Assembly (NCBI RefSeq): GCF_016406125.1 | Contig: NZ_CP066339.1 | Coordinates: 620,001-684,000, forward strand | Source: Alicyclobacillus sp. SO9 | Lineage (GTDB): Bacteria > Bacillota > Bacilli > Alicyclobacillales > Alicyclobacillaceae | Direction of reading: 5' to 3' | DNA: 64,000 bases | Shown: positions 21,464-28,851 of the stretch, piece after piece | Layout: every line of letters begins with the position of its first letter | Numbering within the stretch: the stretch's first letter is position 1 | Position numbers and translations under genes: made by a program | The notes under the pieces: model-generated | Told to the model about the DNA's origin: nothing | Seen by the model: the letters and a program-made list of their open reading frames with translations, nothing else | Database searches by the model: none

Positions 21464-21540
21464 GCTGCGTCGAATCCAGTGCATGTCACAAATGTCGTTT
21501 GGGACGCGGTAAAGGGAAGAGAGTCCAGGAGAGATGTATT

Positions 21541-22212
21541 GTGCAACCTGTCAATGTCTATACGTACATATCGCGGGAGTTAATCAGTATTGCTATAGAA
21601 GCAGTGTTTTCGTCGCAAAAAGGATATGAGTTTGCGGGGGTCTATGAAGGCCGCAGCAAGCGTCTTGGAAATATCAATAATGTAGTGGACCATGTGGTGA
21701 CGGATATTGTGGTCACAGACATCGGTTTGGAAGAAAGTAACGTTGAATCCCCTTTGCTCGTGATGAAAAGGCAGTGGTTGGGGCTGCGGTGTCTCTATCT
21801 GTTGCCTTCACAGTCAGATGATTCTCTCATTTTGCGCGCATTGCGTTCGGGTGCGGACGGGTTTATTTACGAATCGGCCAGTAAAAGTGTCTTGCTGCAG
21901 GCGATGAAGACGATAGCCAGCGGACACTCATTTTTACAGCCTGACATTACACCCATTGTTCTGACGGAACTCAGAAAATCTCGCTATCCTATTCAAGAGT
22001 CCGATGTCAGTGTAGACCTGACCGAGAGAGAGCGGATGCTCTTGCAACTGTCAGCCGACGGCCTAAGCAATCAACAAATAAGTGACGTGCTTCACGTACA
22101 CGAAAAGACAGTGAGAAATATGTGGTCTATGTTGTTCCAGAAATTGGGTGTTGGTGACAGGACTCAAGCAGTACTCTGGGCGATTCGCACTGGAAATGCT
22201 GAGTTGCGGTGA
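21541..22212 (+). CDS. LuxR/NarL-family regulator with degenerate receiver domain
   Basis: This 223-residue regulator has an N-terminal receiver-like domain and a clear C-terminal LuxR helix-turn-helix (TERERMLLQLSADGLSNQQISDVLHVHEKTVRNMWSMLFQKLGV). The receiver keeps an Asp at the phosphorylation site (VVTDIGL, Asp60). It lacks the acidic pair that normally follows the first strand (VNVYTYISRE) and has GFIYES where GYLLKD-type sequences supply the conserved Lys. It may therefore work without phosphorylation. GTG 21541 was chosen for its AGGAGAGATG Shine-Dalgarno. It lies directly upstream of the riboswitch-controlled Flp pilin gene and is a likely regulator of it. Confidence 0.85.
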   Translation: MQPVNVYTYISRELISIAIEAVFSSQKGYEFAGVYEGRSKRLGNINNVVDHVVTDIVVTDIGLEESNVESPLLVMKRQWLGLRCLYLLPSQSDDSLILRALRSGADGFIYESASKSVLLQAMKTIASGHSFLQPDITPIVLTELRKSRYPIQESDVSVDLTERERMLLQLSADGLSNQQISDVLHVHEKTVRNMWSMLFQKLGVGDRTQAVLWAIRTGNAELR

Positions 22213-22263
22213 ACCATGGGCCTTGCAACGGGAAACAGTTCTCCAGAAGTCTTTGTCCATTCT

Positions 22264-22285
22264 GCGAAATCTGACGTAAATTCGC
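22264..22285. promoter_or_regulatory. Imperfect palindrome upstream of the flp riboswitch
   Basis: GCGAAATCTGACGTAAATTCGC has GCGAA/TTCGC arms. It lies about 115 bp before the aptamer, in the promoter region of the pilin gene. It may be a regulator site. A confident -35/-10 pair could not be assigned here (TATTAT at 22353-22358 is the best -10). Confidence 0.35.
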
Positions 22286-22380
22286 GGATTCGGGACAAAA
22301 GTCTGATATGTACGATGACAAAATGCCGTAGAATCTATCAATTTTCTTGACGTATTATAGGCTTAGGCCAAAAGACAACA

Positions 22381-22476
22381 AGATCAATAAAGGCAAACTT
22401 CAAGAAATTGGAGGGCGCAAAGCCATGGGTCTACGGTCGTCTGATGTGACGACTACGATTGCCAGGTTGCTGATCT
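22381..22476 (+). ncRNA. Cyclic di-GMP-I (GEMM) riboswitch upstream of flp
   Basis: AGATCA (22381-22386) pairs with TGATCT (22471-22476) as P1. In between are AAAGGCAAAC, a perfect CUUCAA-GAAA-UUGGAG tetraloop hairpin, GGGCGCAAAGCCAUGGGUCUA, a perfect GUCGUC/GACGAC hairpin and GCCAGGUUGC. All conserved c-di-GMP-I elements are present. The 64-base region after it (22477-22540) has possible pairings CUGGGU/ACCCGG and GUGGA/UCCAC next to the Shine-Dalgarno GGGGAGGTG, so control at translation is plausible. No terminator is seen before the pilin gene. Confidence 0.95.
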
Positions 22477-22540
22477 GGGTGGTAAAACGCACTCGGTTCT
22501 GCGACCCGGTGGAGAAGTCATCCACGGGGAGGTGTGAGCG

Positions 22541-22711
22541 ATGCGGTTTATTCGGAATCTTTCAAATCGTTTTCGCGGAAAAGAAGAAGGACAGAGTTTA
22601 GTAGAGTACGGCTTGATTATTGCACTGATTGCATTAGTAGTTATTGTTGCGTTGACGGCTATCGGAGGGAACATCGGCAATCTTTTCAATAATATTTCTA
22701 ACCATCTTTAA
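22541..22711 (+). CDS. flp: Flp/Fap-family type IVc (Tad) pilin
   Basis: Fifty-six residues begin at ATG 22541 with GGGGAGGTG 8 bases upstream. A basic leader ends KEEG, and the predicted prepilin cleavage is G before QSLVEYGLIIALIALVVIVAL. The conserved Glu at +5 and Tyr at +6 of the mature pilin are present, and a short tail GGNIGNLFNNISNHL follows. This is the major pilin subunit of a Tad pilus. It is preceded by a c-di-GMP riboswitch and followed by a terminator that separates it from the assembly genes, a layout expected to give more pilin than machinery. Confidence 0.95.
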   Translation: MRFIRNLSNRFRGKEEGQSLVEYGLIIALIALVVIVALTAIGGNIGNLFNNISNHL

Positions 22712-22715
22712 TGTT

Positions 22716-22763
22716 TACCGTCCGTTGCAGCAGAGGTTTCTGTTGCAATGGACGGTTTTTATT
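22716..22763 (+). terminator. Terminator/attenuator between flp and the tad assembly genes
   Basis: ACCGTCC and TTGCA pair with TGCAA and GGACGGT around a loop, followed by TTTTTATT. Partial read-through would let the same riboswitch and promoter drive the assembly genes at a lower level. Confidence 0.88.
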
Positions 22764-22783
22764 CTGCTCAGGAGGGTTCCGGC

Positions 22784-23161
22784 ATGAGGCGATACTCCCG
22801 CGAAGAAGGTCAATCTCTGATTGAGTTTGCCCTGGTGCTGCCGGTTCTCTTGCTGCTGTTAATGGGAATTGTTGATTTCGGACGAGTGCTGTCGGCCTAT
22901 TTGGTCGTGTCTCAGACAGCGCGGGATGCAGTTCGGTACGCCAGTATCGGCGGTTCGAATGCTGCGGTCGGACAGGCCGTGCAAAGAGATGCCGGTATGC
23001 TGGGTGCCGTCTCCTGGACGATGGACCCGACTGCGCCGACGTCCGGACAGCCGGTTTCCGTTACCGTTTCACATACGGTCAATATCTTCGATCCGATTAT
23101 GAGTATGGTTCTGGGCAGTCACTACGCGGTCACGGCAACCGCGACAATGCGAGATGAGTGA
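22784..23161 (+). CDS. TadE-like pseudopilin
   Basis: This 125-residue minor pilin-like protein has a prepilin-type N terminus: REEG before QSLIEFALVLPVLLLLLMGI, so the Glu at +5 is kept. DFGRVLSAYLVVSQTARDAVRYAS follows, typical of the TadE family, and the C-terminal domain is beta-rich. ATG 22784 has GGAGGG (22771-22776); the upstream in-frame ATG lies inside the terminator stem. Its stop overlaps the GTG at 23158, an alternative start of the next gene. It likely joins pilus initiation. Confidence 0.92.
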   Translation: MRRYSREEGQSLIEFALVLPVLLLLLMGIVDFGRVLSAYLVVSQTARDAVRYASIGGSNAAVGQAVQRDAGMLGAVSWTMDPTAPTSGQPVSVTVSHTVNIFDPIMSMVLGSHYAVTATATMRDE

Positions 23162-23175
23162 TTGGTGGTGAACTG

Positions 23176-24165
23176 ATGAAACGCAGCCAAATGCATCACA
23201 GTTGTGGCTGGCTGTCAGCTCTCTTCAAACGGCTGGTGCTGTGTGCGCTGTATCGCTGGCATCGTGAAGAGAGCGGGAATGTACTGGTTCTGACCGCCTT
23301 ATCCTTTGTTGCACTATGCGGCTTCGGCGCGCTCGTGGTCGATGCCGGCATGTTAGATGTGCAGTACCGGAAAGCCCAGTCCGGAGCGGATGCAGCAGCT
23401 CTGGCAGGTGCGCAGCAGCTGTTGCAAGGGGCTAAGACTGCTGCTCAAACGGCCGTTCACTACGGGCTTCTCAATGACCAGAAGGTTACGTATCAGGCTA
23501 CAGCTGATATCCAGACAAATACGGTCTCTGTAGCAGGCAAGGCAACGAGTCCCCTGTGGTTCGCGCGGGTTCTGGGAAAGAACACTGCCAGTTATCAGGT
23601 GAACTCGAAGGCGGCGGTTGGAACGCTGGTATCTGGTGTTGGCATGGTGCCGATTGCTGTGACGAAGCAAACACTCGTCTATGGACAAACCGTCATTCTG
23701 ACATCCGGTGCCGGCGGCGGGTCGGCAGGGAACTATGGTTTTCTCGATTTCTCGGGAAATGGTGCGAAAGGTGTCGAGTGCGACTTGGAACACGGATACG
23801 ACTTTCCTATGCATGTGGGTGAAACTGTGTCGACCGAGACGGGTGTGATGAAGGGTCCTGTTGAACAAGCAATTGAGTACAGGCTGCATGAATCCTGTGA
23901 TGACAGTGCCTGCAACTCTTTTGCGACGGCAACGTCAGATTGCTCGCGTGTAATGTACCTTCCTGTCATCAATGCGCTGCCGCAGAACGGGAAAAAACAG
24001 GTGACTATTCTGGGATTTGCCGCCTTCTTCCTGGAGGGACTGCAGGGTAAAGGCGGACACCAGGAGATCGTAGGGCGATTTATTCAAATGGTCCGTCCCG
24101 GTACCTTGGGGCAGGGAACAAACTACGGCACCTATGCGGTGAAGTTAGAGCCGTCAGCCGGATAA
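23176..24165 (+). CDS. TadG-like Tad pilus protein
   Basis: This 329-residue protein has the Tad-associated N terminus HREESGNVLVLTALSFVALCGFGALVVDAGMLDVQYRKAQSGADAAALAGA. That is a membrane helix followed by the Asp/Ala pattern of TadG/TadE-type proteins. The C-terminal region is exported and contains four Cys at about residues 205-260 (ECDLEHG, SCDDSACNS, SDCSR), which may form disulfides. ATG 23176 has GGTGGTG upstream; GTG 23158 overlapping the tadE stop is an alternative. A 19-bp tandem repeat array separates it from cpaB. Confidence 0.85.
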   Translation: MKRSQMHHSCGWLSALFKRLVLCALYRWHREESGNVLVLTALSFVALCGFGALVVDAGMLDVQYRKAQSGADAAALAGAQQLLQGAKTAAQTAVHYGLLNDQKVTYQATADIQTNTVSVAGKATSPLWFARVLGKNTASYQVNSKAAVGTLVSGVGMVPIAVTKQTLVYGQTVILTSGAGGGSAGNYGFLDFSGNGAKGVECDLEHGYDFPMHVGETVSTETGVMKGPVEQAIEYRLHESCDDSACNSFATATSDCSRVMYLPVINALPQNGKKQVTILGFAAFFLEGLQGKGGHQEIVGRFIQMVRPGTLGQGTNYGTYAVKLEPSAG

Positions 24166-24220
24166 CGCAGTGAATGGCTTATCAAGTGTAAAAAGCAAAG
24201 CGGACTGAGGACTTTCCGTT

Positions 24221-24416
24221 GGATTGAAAGCATGTGCGTGGATTGAAAGCATGTGCGTGGATTGAAAGCATGTGCGTGGATTGAGAGCATTCGCGTGGAT
24301 TGAGAGCATTTGTGTGGATTGAGAGCATTTGTGTGGATTGAGAGCATTTGTGTGGATTGAGAGCATGTGCATGGATTGAAAGCATGTGCGTGGATTGAGA
24401 GCATTTGCTTGGATTT
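24221..24416. repeat. 19-bp tandem repeat, 10 copies, within the tad operon
   Basis: Ten contiguous 19-bp units start at 24221, 24240, 24259, 24278, 24297, 24316, 24335, 24354, 24373 and 24392, plus a partial unit at 24411. The consensus is GGATTGARAGCATKTGYGT. The array fills most of the 277-base gap between the tadG-like gene and cpaB. It carries no supported gene, although the frames stay open on the minus strand. It ends 14 bases before the cpaB Shine-Dalgarno. Confidence 0.96.
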
Positions 24417-24442
24417 AGGGCTTTCGGTGTGGAGGTGACAGG

Positions 24443-25195
24443 GTGGCTCGACGGTCTTATCTTTTTTTGTTTCTGATTTCGCTGGTGCTGGCCATCCTCA
24501 CAGCTCTGGTGATTGCTAAGGAAATGAAGGCATGGAAGCATGCCAATACAGGAGAAAAACAGATACAAGTGGTAACAGTGGTTCAAACAGTACCTGCACA
24601 TCAGGTGATAAACGCAAATGACGTGACGCTCAAGGGTGTCGCAGCATCGGCAGTCGGTCCCGGTGCGTTGCGGCAATTGTCGAACGTTGTGGGGATGTAT
24701 GCGGCAACAACGTGGGTACCGGGTCAGCAGGTCCTGGCGGGAATGGTGACATCCAAAACCAGCAGCCAGTCTTTTCCGCTGCAAATTCCCCAGGGTAAGC
24801 GGGCCTTCACGGTACCAGATACAGCGGTAGTTGGCGTAGACCATTTGGTCTCCCCCGGCGATCACGTTGATGTGCTGGTCAGCTATAAAAACAAGACCGG
24901 GCAGTCGCAGGTGAAAACTCTGCTGCAGGACATCGTTGTGCTGTACGCGGATACAGGTCCAGTCACGGGCGGGAGTGTGGCGACGGCGTCATCGGGATCG
25001 GCCAAAAAAGCAGGGCAAAATGCGAGTCAATCGCAAGCAAATCAAGTGGACACCTTGACACTGGCTGTTACACCCCAGCAGGCAAACGAACTGGACTATG
25101 CCATTGCCAATGGACAGATTCACTTAAGTCTGCGAAATCCAAAGGATACCGGCAAAAGTGCGGTTACAGCGGTAAACCCTTCGAATTTTCATTAG
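24443..25195 (+). CDS. cpaB: Tad pilus assembly protein CpaB/RcpC
   Basis: This 250-residue protein has an N-terminal signal anchor (SYLFLFLISLVLAILTALVIA). A SAF-type beta-clip domain follows (VVQTVPAHQVINANDVTLKGV, GMYAATTWVPGQQVLAGMVTS), then the CpaB/RcpC domain with VGVDHLVSPGDHVDVLVSY and VDTLTLAVTPQQANELDYAIANG. The start is GTG 24443 with GGAGGTG 5 bases upstream. CpaB acts at the cell surface side of the Tad machine. In Gram-positives without a secretin it may guide the fibre through the wall (inference). Confidence 0.92.
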   Translation: MARRSYLFLFLISLVLAILTALVIAKEMKAWKHANTGEKQIQVVTVVQTVPAHQVINANDVTLKGVAASAVGPGALRQLSNVVGMYAATTWVPGQQVLAGMVTSKTSSQSFPLQIPQGKRAFTVPDTAVVGVDHLVSPGDHVDVLVSYKNKTGQSQVKTLLQDIVVLYADTGPVTGGSVATASSGSAKKAGQNASQSQANQVDTLTLAVTPQQANELDYAIANGQIHLSLRNPKDTGKSAVTAVNPSNFH

Positions 25196-25287
25196 AGACA
25201 CAGGCAATTGAACGGTGAGGGACACAGAGGGTCGCCAGCACATGTGGACCCTGTGAAACAACCTGCTTGGGGAAAGGGGCGTTAATC

Positions 25288-26490
25288 ATGGGAAAACCCA
25301 TTCAGGTCATGATTGTGGATGAAGAGTCGTCGCGCCAGTCTTTGGGACTATTGCTGCAGCGTGCCTCAGACATATCGGTGATTGCAGAGGCAAACGACGC
25401 AAACGAAGCGGTTCAGAGGCTGGCTGTGATGACACCAGATATTATTTTGATGGATGCGACGCTTCCTGTTATGGACGGGTTGGAATCTATAGAAAAAATA
25501 GGAAGAGAATGCCCTGGGTGTTCTGTGATTGTGGTGTCTGTTCAGGATGATGTGGAATATGTGCGCCGCTGTATGCGTGCAGGCGCTAAAGATTACTTGT
25601 TCAAACCGGTGGATGTTGATGTGTTGCTGTCTTCCATTCGCGACGTGTACGACCAGAACGCTGCGCGCAAGACAAGGGACACTGTTGCCACCTTGAGTGA
25701 ACAGACGACAGGACAATCTCGAATTCTGGCCTTTATGAGCGCAAAAGGCGGCGTGGGGAAAACAACGCTGGCGGTCAACACTGCGGTAGCTTTTGCTGAA
25801 CAGGGAAGAAATGTGGCTTTGGTCGACCTTAACCTTCAGTTTGGTGACTGCAGTTTATGCTTAAATGCAAAACCGGCAAGAACCATTGCTGACCTGGCAA
25901 GAGAAACCGGTGACATCGACATGCATGTGCTGGACAGGTATCTGTCTCTGTGTAGTCCCAACCTGTATTTGCTGGCCGCTCCGAAAAGACCGGAAGAGGC
26001 TGAGTATGTGCAGGTCCAGGACATCCGGGTGATTCTGCAGGCGCTGCGTAAAAGATTTGACTATGTCATTGTCGACACCGCGCCTGTTGCGGACGAACTG
26101 TTTTTTGCCAGTCTTGAGACAGCCGACGAATGCTTCATGGTCAGCACATTGAACCTGGCTGTTTTGAAAAACAATCGGGTTCTCTTGGACTTGTTGTCTG
26201 AACTCGGCTATGACTTGCAGAGTGTCCGGCATGTGTTAAACAGATCGAATGCGAAAAACGGGCTGAAAGTGAAGGACGTCAGCAAGGTGCTTCAGGGTTC
26301 GTTGTACTGGGAACTGGACAATGATTTTCACTTTGTCGAAACAGCCATGAACGAGGGGAAAGCCTTCGTCGACAAGGACAAGCATCATCGTCTGTCCAGG
26401 CAAATTTATGCATTGACGGCAAAGGTTGACGAAGACCGTGGTGTTCGGATGTCACGACGCAATCCGCTCAAGCGACTGTTGGGACGTTAA
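25288..26490 (+). CDS. cpaE: CpaE/TadZ-type protein: receiver domain plus ParA/MinD ATPase
   Basis: This 400-residue protein combines two domains. Residues 5-125 form an intact receiver (MIVDEE, phospho-acceptor Asp56 in ILMDATLPVMDG, Lys in YLFKPVD). From about residue 148 runs a ParA/MinD-like ATPase with a deviant Walker A (SAKGGVGKTTLAVN), VDLNLQFGD and the YVIVDTAP switch. TadZ/CpaE proteins place the Tad machinery at its cellular site. ATG 25288 has GGAAAGGGG 8 bases upstream; TTG 25267 is an alternative start. The receiver here is complete, unlike that of the regulator at 21541-22212. Confidence 0.92.
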   Translation: MGKPIQVMIVDEESSRQSLGLLLQRASDISVIAEANDANEAVQRLAVMTPDIILMDATLPVMDGLESIEKIGRECPGCSVIVVSVQDDVEYVRRCMRAGAKDYLFKPVDVDVLLSSIRDVYDQNAARKTRDTVATLSEQTTGQSRILAFMSAKGGVGKTTLAVNTAVAFAEQGRNVALVDLNLQFGDCSLCLNAKPARTIADLARETGDIDMHVLDRYLSLCSPNLYLLAAPKRPEEAEYVQVQDIRVILQALRKRFDYVIVDTAPVADELFFASLETADECFMVSTLNLAVLKNNRVLLDLLSELGYDLQSVRHVLNRSNAKNGLKVKDVSKVLQGSLYWELDNDFHFVETAMNEGKAFVDKDKHHRLSRQIYALTAKVDEDRGVRMSRRNPLKRLLGR

Positions 26491-26545
26491 GTTGCGGCTG
26501 ACGCTCGTTGCACTTTGAGGTCGATTTCGGAAGGAGGCTGGCACT

Positions 26546-27931
26546 GTGTCTTTGTTAAGGCGACTGGAGCAAAGAAAATCGGCTGCAGAGGAGAATCCGG
26601 AGGCTCAGAAGCGAACCATCGCAGTTTTCACGCCGTCGGATAAGAAGAACGCAGATGAGAAGTACACAGCCCGTGACAGCGAAGACATTTTCACCAGGTG
26701 GAAAATTCTGCTTCATCAGAAACTGGTTCAGGAACTGTTCGATGAGGAAGCCGACGATGAGTTGGAAACGGTCATTCAGCGTCTCATTGAGACAGAAGAC
26801 CCGCCTTTGCCTAAACACGAACGTGACAGAATGATACGGGAACTGGCGGCGGAAGCAAACGGGTACGGTCCGATTGATGCTTTACTCAAGGACGAATCTG
26901 TGTCTGAGGTGATGGTGAACGGACCGAAGCAAGTGTATGTGGAGCGCCACGGTAAGTTGGTGCATACGCCTGTCACATTTTTGAACGACGATCACGTCAT
27001 GCGCGTGATTGAACGGATTGTGTCCCCCCTCGGTCGCAGAATTGACGAGTCTTCACCCATGGTAGACGCGAGACTTCCGGACGGTTCCCGCGTCAATGCC
27101 ATCATTCCTCCGCTGGCGGTCAGCGGACCGACTGTCACGATTCGTAAGTTTGCAAAGGACCCCTACCAGGTGGCGGACTTAATCGGATTCGATACACTCA
27201 CTGACCAGATGGCCGAGTTTCTTGAAGCTTGCGTATCTGCACGCCTCAACATTGTGGTTTCGGGCGGCACTGGCAGCGGAAAATCGACGACTTTGAACGT
27301 TGTTTCCTCCTTCATACCGAGTACAGAACGGGTTGTCACCATCGAGGATGCTGCTGAGTTGCAATTGCATCAGAGTCATGTTGTTACACTGGAAACTCGT
27401 CCACCCAATGTAGAGGGCAAGGGTGCAATTTTGATTCGCGATCTCGTTAAAAACAGTCTGCGCATGCGCCCTGACCGGATTGTTGTTGGAGAGGTTCGCG
27501 GGGGCGAGGCATTGGACATGCTGCAAGCCATGAATACTGGGCACGACGGTTCTTTGACGACCGTGCACGCCAATTCGCCCCGAGACTGTCTGCGCCGGTT
27601 GGAGGTCATGGTCTTGATGGCGGGGATGGACCTGCCTCTGCGAGCTATTCGCGAGCAGGTTGCGTCGGCAGTAGATGTAGTTGTGCAGCAGGCCCGGCTT
27701 CGCGACGGGTCACGCAAAATTGTTCAGATTTCAGAAGTCATGGGAATGGAAGGCGACAACATTGTCTTGCAGGATTTGTTCACGTTTAAGGAGCACGGCA
27801 AAATGGAAGACGGAAGAGTTCAAGGAAAACACATTCCCACCGGGGTTGTTCCCAGCTTTCTCGAGCGGCTCCAGGACCAGGGGTTTGCAGTAAACTACAG
27901 TTGGTTTCAACCGGGTGAAGCAGGGTGGTAA
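26546..27931 (+). CDS. cpaF: Tad pilus assembly ATPase CpaF/TadA
   Basis: This 461-residue secretion ATPase of the VirB11/PulE superfamily powers pilus extension and possibly retraction. It has Walker A (VVSGGTGSGKSTTLN, about residues 240-253), an Asp/Glu box (VTIEDAAELQL) and Walker B with the CpaF hallmark RIVVGEVRGGEALDMLQAMN, then GHDGSLTTVHANS. The N-terminal domain contains GPIDALLKDESVSEVMVNGP. The start is GTG 26546 with AAGGAGG. It overlaps tadB by seven bases. Length is normal. Confidence 0.96.
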   Translation: MSLLRRLEQRKSAAEENPEAQKRTIAVFTPSDKKNADEKYTARDSEDIFTRWKILLHQKLVQELFDEEADDELETVIQRLIETEDPPLPKHERDRMIRELAAEANGYGPIDALLKDESVSEVMVNGPKQVYVERHGKLVHTPVTFLNDDHVMRVIERIVSPLGRRIDESSPMVDARLPDGSRVNAIIPPLAVSGPTVTIRKFAKDPYQVADLIGFDTLTDQMAEFLEACVSARLNIVVSGGTGSGKSTTLNVVSSFIPSTERVVTIEDAAELQLHQSHVVTLETRPPNVEGKGAILIRDLVKNSLRMRPDRIVVGEVRGGEALDMLQAMNTGHDGSLTTVHANSPRDCLRRLEVMVLMAGMDLPLRAIREQVASAVDVVVQQARLRDGSRKIVQISEVMGMEGDNIVLQDLFTFKEHGKMEDGRVQGKHIPTGVVPSFLERLQDQGFAVNYSWFQPGEAGW

Positions 27932-28851
27932 CCATAGTCGTCCTGGGAGCCGCAAGCGTCTTTCTGTTTGTCTGGTCGCTCTTGAGACTGGCAGTTGAGA
28001 CCAGACTAAATGTCGGTGTGCGGGTTGTTGAAGTTCAGTTGGCGACGGAGGCCAAGGACCCGAAAAAGTCGAACAGATTGAGACCCCGGCGCATGTTTCG
28101 GCAGTGGCAGGTCCTGAGTCACCTTGAAAAATTATTGGACAGCGCCGAAATTGAATTGTCTGTGGCAGAGTTTGCACTGCGTTTCAGTGTTATCACCGCA
28201 GTCATCAGCCTGCTCGTCACGCTGCTTGTGAACATCGTTCCCGGAATTCTCGTTTGGCCGGCTGGTTTTCTTACAGTTGCGTTCTATCTCCGTACGCGCA
28301 GGCAACGTCGGGTCAATCGCTTTAACGACGGCTTGGGCGACTTGCTGACGATTGTTGCGAACGCACTGCGAGCGGGTCATTCCTTTGCACAATCCATTCA
28401 TATGGTGACACAGGATATGAAGGGGCCGGTGCAGGAAGAGTTTGTTCGCGTCGAGGGTGAGGTGCAGATTGGGATTGGCCTTGAAGAAGCGCTTCATCGT
28501 GCTGCCACGAGAGTGGACAGCGAGGATTTCAATTTGATTGTCACAGCCATTCAAATCCAACGTCAGGTTGGCGGAAATCTGGCCGAGGTACTGGACAAAA
28601 TCGCTGATACGATTCGAGACAGAGTAAAACTTCAACGAGAAGTAAAGGCACTGACGTCACAAGGTCGACTCTCGGCATCTATTTTCATGGTGCTGCCGGC
28701 GGGGGTGGGAGCAATACTGTTCGCGGTGAACCCAAGTTATATGAAAAGTATGTTTCACTCGCCCGTAGGCGTGGCCCTTTTGATTTTGGCTGCGCTTGGT
28801 CAAGTGGTAGGCTTGCTTATTATCAGAAAAATCGTACGGGTTGAATTATAA
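27925..28851 (+). CDS. tadB: Tad inner-membrane platform protein TadB
   Basis: This 308-residue GspF/TadB-family protein has an N-terminal membrane helix, a pair of helices around residues 85-120 and a T2SSF domain (NRFNDGLGDLLTIVANALRAGHSFAQSIHMV, VGGNLAEVLDKIADTIRDRVKLQREVKALTSQGRLSA). Two C-terminal helices follow. GTG 27925 overlaps the cpaF stop, so the two are translationally coupled. It pairs with TadC to form the platform on which CpaF acts. Confidence 0.93.
   Translation: MVTIVVLGAASVFLFVWSLLRLAVETRLNVGVRVVEVQLATEAKDPKKSNRLRPRRMFRQWQVLSHLEKLLDSAEIELSVAEFALRFSVITAVISLLVTLLVNIVPGILVWPAGFLTVAFYLRTRRQRRVNRFNDGLGDLLTIVANALRAGHSFAQSIHMVTQDMKGPVQEEFVRVEGEVQIGIGLEEALHRAATRVDSEDFNLIVTAIQIQRQVGGNLAEVLDKIADTIRDRVKLQREVKALTSQGRLSASIFMVLPAGVGAILFAVNPSYMKSMFHSPVGVALLILAALGQVVGLLIIRKIVRVEL

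Noticed and set aside
24221-24416. CRISPR array
   Set aside because: The repeats are contiguous with no spacers, and no cas genes are in the window.
24182-24865. 227-codon minus-strand frame across the 19-bp array and cpaB
   Set aside because: Antisense to the clear cpaB gene; its repeats reflect the 19-bp DNA array.
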